The position numbers and the translations under genes were made by a program. The notes under the pieces were generated by a model that was not told where the DNA came from, searched no databases, and saw nothing but the letters and a program-made list of their open reading frames with translations. A stretch of DNA of 64,000 nt from Duganella sp. OV510 (GTDB lineage: Bacteria > Pseudomonadota > Gammaproteobacteria > Burkholderiales > Burkholderiaceae_D): positions 62,001 to 126,000 of the forward strand of contig NZ_FNEQ01000014.1 in the NCBI RefSeq assembly GCF_900100205.1, given 5' to 3'. Shown in pieces: positions 60,521 through 64,000 of the stretch (positions are counted from its first letter, which is position 1; every line of letters starts with the position of its first letter).

Positions 60521-61189
60521 TTAATCAGCAGTTGCGGTGTCCGCTTCAGCCTCGGTTAAGTCTGCGCCGCCCCACAATTGCATCACCCAGCTCTTGATAT
60601 GGCCGAGCTTGCGGTGGAAGAAGTGGTCGGCGCCGGGGATGACGATGACCGGAATCTCCTGCGGGCGCAGCCAGTCCAGCACGTCGGCCAGCGGGATGGT
60701 GTCGTCCTGTTCGCCGTGGATCAGGATGGTGTCGGCCGGGATGTCGGCCATCTGCCATTTCTTGGCGGCGGCGCCGACCAGCACCAGGCGCTCGGCCGGA
60801 TTGCCGGCCGCAACCAGGCGCTGCGCCAGCTGTGACTGCACATAGGTGCCGAAGGAGAAGCCGGACAGCGCCACCGGCAGGCCGGGGAATTTTTCCGTCA
60901 TCCACTGGTGCAGGATGGCCATGTCGTCGGTTTCGCCCTGGCCGTGGTCGTGCACGCCTTCGGACTTGCCGACGCCGCGGAAGTTGATGCGCGCCACCAC
61001 GTAGCCGAGGCTGACGAAGGTGCGCATCAGCGTCACCGCCACCTTGTTGTCCATGGTGCCGCCGTACAGCGGATGCGGGTGCGCCACCAGCGCAACGCCG
61101 CGCGGGGCCGCGTCATCGTGCGGGTAATCGATGACGCCTTCCATTTGACCGGCGCCGCCGGCCAGGGTGAATTTTTCGCTCTTGTTCAT
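60521..61189 (-). CDS. Alpha/beta hydrolase, YsgA/KynB-type small family
   Basis: Protein of 222 aa, cytoplasmic. The nucleophile elbow is GFSFG near residue 106, the acid is in HGEQDDTIPL, and the His is in GADHFFHRKLGH. HPHPLYGGTMDNKV near residue 38 is typical of a small hydrolase family found beside ferredoxin genes in these bacteria. The substrate is unknown. It begins 4 bases after the ferredoxin stop, so the two are likely co-transcribed. Confidence 0.8.
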   Translation of the reverse strand: MNKSEKFTLAGGAGQMEGVIDYPHDDAAPRGVALVAHPHPLYGGTMDNKVAVTLMRTFVSLGYVVARINFRGVGKSEGVHDHGQGETDDMAILHQWMTEKFPGLPVALSGFSFGTYVQSQLAQRLVAAGNPAERLVLVGAAAKKWQMADIPADTILIHGEQDDTIPLADVLDWLRPQEIPVIVIPGADHFFHRKLGHIKSWVMQLWGGADLTEAEADTATAD

Positions 61190-61193
61190 ATGC

Positions 61194-61511
61194 TCAGATT
61201 TTCAGACGTTCCACAATTTCGCCCTTGGCCAGGTGGCGGTCGATGATTTCATCGATGTCGGCGGTGTCGACGTAGGTGTACCAGGTGCCTTCCGGGTAGA
61301 TCACCAGCAGCGGGCCTTCCTCGCAGCGGTTCAGGCAACCGGCCTGGTTGATGCGGACCTCGCCCTTGCCGTACATATCGAGTTCCTTGCAGCGCTTCTT
61401 GGCGTGCTTTTGCGCCACTTCGGCGCCGTGGTCGCCGCAGCTGTTGCGGCCGTCGTCACGCTTGTTCATGCAAAAGAAGACGTGGTGTTTGTAGTAGGGT
61501 TGATCGCTCAT
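61194..61511 (-). CDS. Thioredoxin-like (2Fe-2S) ferredoxin
   Basis: Protein of 105 aa of the NuoE-like/shethna family. It starts with YYKHHVFFCMNKRDDGRNSC, and the second Cys pair is in NQAGCLNRCEEGP, four ligands for a 2Fe-2S cluster in a thioredoxin fold. It probably carries electrons for a yet unknown partner; the neighbouring hydrolase and VanZ genes give no hint. All four Cys are present. Confidence 0.87.
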   Translation of the reverse strand: MSDQPYYKHHVFFCMNKRDDGRNSCGDHGAEVAQKHAKKRCKELDMYGKGEVRINQAGCLNRCEEGPLLVIYPEGTWYTYVDTADIDEIIDRHLAKGEIVERLKI

Positions 61512-61538
61512 GGCTGCACCTCCGGGGATTCGTAGCCG

Positions 61539-62912
61539 CTATGATACCTTGGCGGCGTTCAGCTTGTGGGATGGCAGCCACAGGAACCAGACCGCAAAGA
61601 ACGGCCACAGCAGCGACAGGAACTGTGCTGCGCCGTTGAAATTCAGGAATTTGCCCTGCACCCATGTTTGCAAAGTGGCCACAAAGTAAGGGTTGGCCGG
61701 CGTGGTGTTGATGATCGCCAGGCCCAGCAGCAGGGTGGTGATGGCCAGCCGCCGCTGCGCCACGTGCGGTGCGTACGCCAGGCCGGCCAGCATGATGGCG
61801 CCGATCAGGAAGCCGCCCTCGGCGCCTGGCGTGACCCAGACGAAGGCGTTTTCCGGCGAAAACAGCAGCGCGGTGGCCAGGCCTTTGACCAGAATGGCGG
61901 CGGCGATCATGGCGGCCACTAGCAGGCCGCGCGGCGCCGGCTTGCGCAGCAGGCACAGCAGCGTCAGGCCGGCGCCCACCATGCCGCAGGCGGTGATGAT
62001 GGTTTCGGACAGCCAGTATTGTTCGACGGTCAGCTCGACGTTGGGACGGATCAGGTCGCCGAGGTCGATTTCCATGTCCAGCAGTTGCGACAGCCAGTCG
62101 GACAGGATGGGCAGCAGCTGGCCCAGGCCGTACAGGAAATTTTGCGGGTAGATCTGCGCCAGCGGCCACAATGCCAGCAGCACCAGGCCCTGGCTGGCGT
62201 GCGGCGCGAACCAGGCCTGGCGCAGGCGTTGCAGTTCGCTCTGGTCGAGCAGGCGGCGCACGGTCAGTACGCCGATCAGGCCGCCGATCGCGCAGCCGGC
62301 GGCGTTGGTGTAGAAGTCCAGATTGGAGGAGACGCGGGTGGGCAGGAAGGTCTGCACCGCTTCCATGGTGCCGGACACCAGCGCGCCGCAGGCGGTGGCG
62401 ATCAGCAGTGCCCAGATGTTCTTGATGCGCGGGTACAGCGCGTAGGCGATCAGCGTACCCAGCGGGATGTAGCCGATGACGTTGGTGATGGCGTCGAACA
62501 GCGTCCAGTAGCGCGGCATCTTCGTGGTTTCCAGGAAGATGAATGGCGACAGCCCCTGGTTGTGCCAGCCGGAGAAGGGGAACCAGCTGGCGTAGACGAT
62601 CAGGAGCAGATAGGCCAGCAAGGCCGCGCGTGTGATGGGCGAGGTACGGCTGACGGGCGCCAATGGCGGCTTGGCAGGACTCTTCGGCGCGGCATCCGCA
62701 GGTCCGGCCGGCGCAGCCGCGTCCGCTGGCGTCGATGTAGCCGGTGCGCCCGCCGGAGCCGATGCCGTGGCCATGGCCGGCGCGGCCGAAGGAGGCGAAG
62801 GAGCCGACGCAGCCGATGAAGCCGGAGTGGTCGCCGCGAGCGGGGGCGTGGCGCTGGCTGCGTCCTCCGCAGGGTTGGGCGCCGGCGGTGGGGCCGGCGT
62901 GTTTTCCGTCAT
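61539..62912 (-). CDS. VanZ-family membrane protein
   Basis: Protein of 457 aa. The first 100 residues are Ala/Pro/Ser-rich and disordered, and begin in the cytoplasm. About ten hydrophobic segments follow, the first part matching VanZ (ASWFPFSGWHNQGLSPFIFLE, then ALFDAITNVIGYIPLGTL with the DAI-N-Y-P pattern). The second half is an additional membrane domain. VanZ relatives affect antibiotic tolerance or wall metabolism in other bacteria, but this role is not shown here. It overlaps the lipoprotein gene by 4 bases. Confidence 0.75.
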   Translation of the reverse strand: MTENTPAPPPAPNPAEDAASATPPLAATTPASSAASAPSPPSAAPAMATASAPAGAPATSTPADAAAPAGPADAAPKSPAKPPLAPVSRTSPITRAALLAYLLLIVYASWFPFSGWHNQGLSPFIFLETTKMPRYWTLFDAITNVIGYIPLGTLIAYALYPRIKNIWALLIATACGALVSGTMEAVQTFLPTRVSSNLDFYTNAAGCAIGGLIGVLTVRRLLDQSELQRLRQAWFAPHASQGLVLLALWPLAQIYPQNFLYGLGQLLPILSDWLSQLLDMEIDLGDLIRPNVELTVEQYWLSETIITACGMVGAGLTLLCLLRKPAPRGLLVAAMIAAAILVKGLATALLFSPENAFVWVTPGAEGGFLIGAIMLAGLAYAPHVAQRRLAITTLLLGLAIINTTPANPYFVATLQTWVQGKFLNFNGAAQFLSLLWPFFAVWFLWLPSHKLNAAKVS

Positions 62913-63514
62913 GTCGACGGCGGCAGCGCCGCCAGCCAGGCCAGCAACTCGGCCGCCACCGCATCGCTGGCGTCGGCCATGGCGCGCGCGCCGCCGGCGG
63001 CATCCGCGCTGGGCGCCGGCTTGCTGCTGCTGAAGGTCTTCTGATCCACCAGCTTGTGATTGCGGAACACCGACGCCCGCACCCGCAGCACGCCCTGGCT
63101 GCTGGTGGCGCTATCGAAGTTCTGCGCGAAATCCTCCACCTCCATGCGCAGCACGGTGGCGCTGGCCGCCGCATCGGTGGTCGACAGCACTTTTACACCG
63201 CCGTGCGACAGATTGGTCTTGAAACGCTGCGTCAGCAATTGCAGCGGCGTCGCCGTCCACTGGTTGTAGGCGTAAGGCCGCGACTGGCGCGCATCGGCGT
63301 ACAGCAGGCGATACTGCATGCGCTCCGAATCCAGCGCCGCCGGCCCGGTCACGTCGGCCACAATAATCGCACCGACATTGCTGGCGCTGGTGGCCGGTGC
63401 GGACAGCGGCCCGAAGTCATACTGCGCGGTCGGCTGGCCCTTGCTGGCGCAGCCGCCCAGTGCCAGCGCTGCGGCGGCAATCATGATCCCGTTACGGATG
63501 GTGTTGGTCATCAT
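62909..63514 (-). CDS. ABC-type transport auxiliary lipoprotein
   Basis: Protein of 201 aa with a lipoprotein signal (AAAALALGGC). The body matches the LptE-like/PqiC auxiliary family (ABC_trans_aux), which links MCE transporters with the outer membrane. The start at 63514 has AAGGA 7 bases upstream. It lies 10 bases after the MCE gene and so is the last part of an Mla-type lipid transporter operon extending beyond the right edge. Confidence 0.8.
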   Translation of the reverse strand: MMTNTIRNGIMIAAAALALGGCASKGQPTAQYDFGPLSAPATSASNVGAIIVADVTGPAALDSERMQYRLLYADARQSRPYAYNQWTATPLQLLTQRFKTNLSHGGVKVLSTTDAAASATVLRMEVEDFAQNFDSATSSQGVLRVRASVFRNHKLVDQKTFSSSKPAPSADAAGGARAMADASDAVAAELLAWLAALPPST

Positions 63515-63524
63515 CTCGCTATCC

Positions 63525-64000
63525 TTATTTCGTAGGCGCTGCAAAGCCTTCTTCACCCGGTCCAGGCGGTGTGCCTGGCGCGCCGAAGATCAGGCTTTGT
63601 GGACGGTCGTTAATCTTGTTCATGGTACGGCGCAAGGCGCGCATCGACGCACGCGTATCGTCCGACAGCGAATTCACCTGCGGCAGCGTATCCAGTTCCA
63701 GCCCACCGGCCACCGCGTCGACCGAACCGCCGATGCGCTCCACCTGCGTGGTGATGCGGTCGATCGGCCCGCCCGGTGCTTGCAGGCCGGTGGTCAGCTT
63801 GTTGACGTCGGTGGCCAGCGCGTTGACCGAGTTCAGCGTCTTCTGCGCCTCGTTGGCCAGCGCCGGCAGCTTGTCGATGGTCGGTTGCAGCTTTTCCGGA
63901 ATGTCGCGGTACTTCTGCGCGGTTTCGCTGACGTCGGAAAACGCGCCGAGGATGGTCTTGCGGTTCTCGTCGCTCAACAGATCGTTCAGGCGGCGCGTCG
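63525..64000 (-). CDS. MCE/MlaD-family protein, C-terminal part (cut by window edge)
   Basis: Open to the end of the window on the minus strand, so only the last 157 residues are seen; the true start lies beyond base 64000. The visible part is a long amphipathic helix (KYRDIPEKLQPTIDKLPALA, and further heptads) followed by a Pro/Gly-rich end, as in the C-terminal needle of MCE proteins. The MCE domain itself is outside. Together with the downstream lipoprotein it points to a lipid-transport ABC system. Confidence 0.75.
   Translation of the reverse strand, partial: TRRLNDLLSDENRKTILGAFSDVSETAQKYRDIPEKLQPTIDKLPALANEAQKTLNSVNALATDVNKLTTGLQAPGGPIDRITTQVERIGGSVDAVAGGLELDTLPQVNSLSDDTRASMRALRRTMNKINDRPQSLIFGAPGTPPGPGEEGFAAPTK

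Noticed and set aside
1..64000. tRNA, rRNA, insertion sequences or an integrase marking island borders
   Set aside because: I read the gaps between genes and found no cloverleaf, no transposase or integrase frame and no convincing direct-repeat borders.

Overview
The window looks like a chromosomal segment of a GC-rich betaproteobacterium, most likely Oxalobacteraceae (Massilia/Duganella/Janthinobacterium-like). That is an inference from gene order around the replication origin, overall codon composition and the style of the gene families; no rRNA gene is present to confirm it. The backbone is gyrB-dnaN-dnaA (minus strand), the dnaA-rpmH intergenic region (candidate oriC), then rpmH-rnpA-yidD-yidC-mnmE (plus strand), followed by ordinary housekeeping genes to the right edge (pssA, a PBP5-type carboxypeptidase, a 2Fe-2S ferredoxin, a VanZ protein and the end of an MCE/Mla-type ABC transporter).

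Layout. 0.1-6.5 kb: a tightly overlapping operon with an IorAB-type molybdenum hydroxylase, soxX-soxY-soxZ-soxA and a flavocytochrome c pair (fccA/fccB-like). SoxY carries an AAC-VE arm instead of GGCGG and no soxB is present. 6.5-8.3 kb: a periplasmic binding protein and a stress-type hypothetical. 8.3-15 kb: a complete Wadjet type I operon jetABCD on the minus strand, then a J-domain protein. 16.2-23.2 kb: T6SS baseplate genes tssF-tssG, vgrG, a putative permuted NlpC/P60-type effector with an immunity candidate, and a PAAR tip. 23.2-23.7 kb: a decapitated higB followed by an intact higA. 23.8-29.8 kb: an SF1 helicase/ATPase overlapping an Eco29kI-like GIY-YIG restriction enzyme, its convergent C5-cytosine methyltransferase and a Vsr nuclease. 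29.8-30.0 kb: the tail of a degraded DUF3427 protein. 30.1-41.9 kb: an operon of a large ankyrin-repeat/RpoD-like sigma factor, a MutL/MORC-type GHKL ATPase, a Z1-domain superfamily 2 ATPase, a PD-(D/E)XK protein, an AIPR protein and a second Vsr, facing a second cytosine methyltransferase.

The most interesting object is the 30.1-41.9 kb operon. The MutL/MORC + Z1 + nuclease + methyltransferase association is, from memory, a known predicted restriction-modification architecture (Iyer, Abhiman and Aravind on MutL homologues and MORC ATPases). Here it is headed by, and translationally coupled to (ATGA overlap), an 852-residue primary-type sigma factor with N-terminal ankyrin repeats. I know of no characterised defence system with such a subunit. 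Its region 2.4 and region 4 helices are nearly those of RpoD, and a TATAAT-type promoter flanked by an inverted repeat lies just upstream, so a self-amplifying or host-transcription-rescue role is a testable idea. The stretch from 8 to 42 kb, ending directly at the gyrB terminator, is a dense conflict island (anti-plasmid Wadjet, interbacterial T6SS cargo, toxin-antitoxin remnant, two restriction-type modules).
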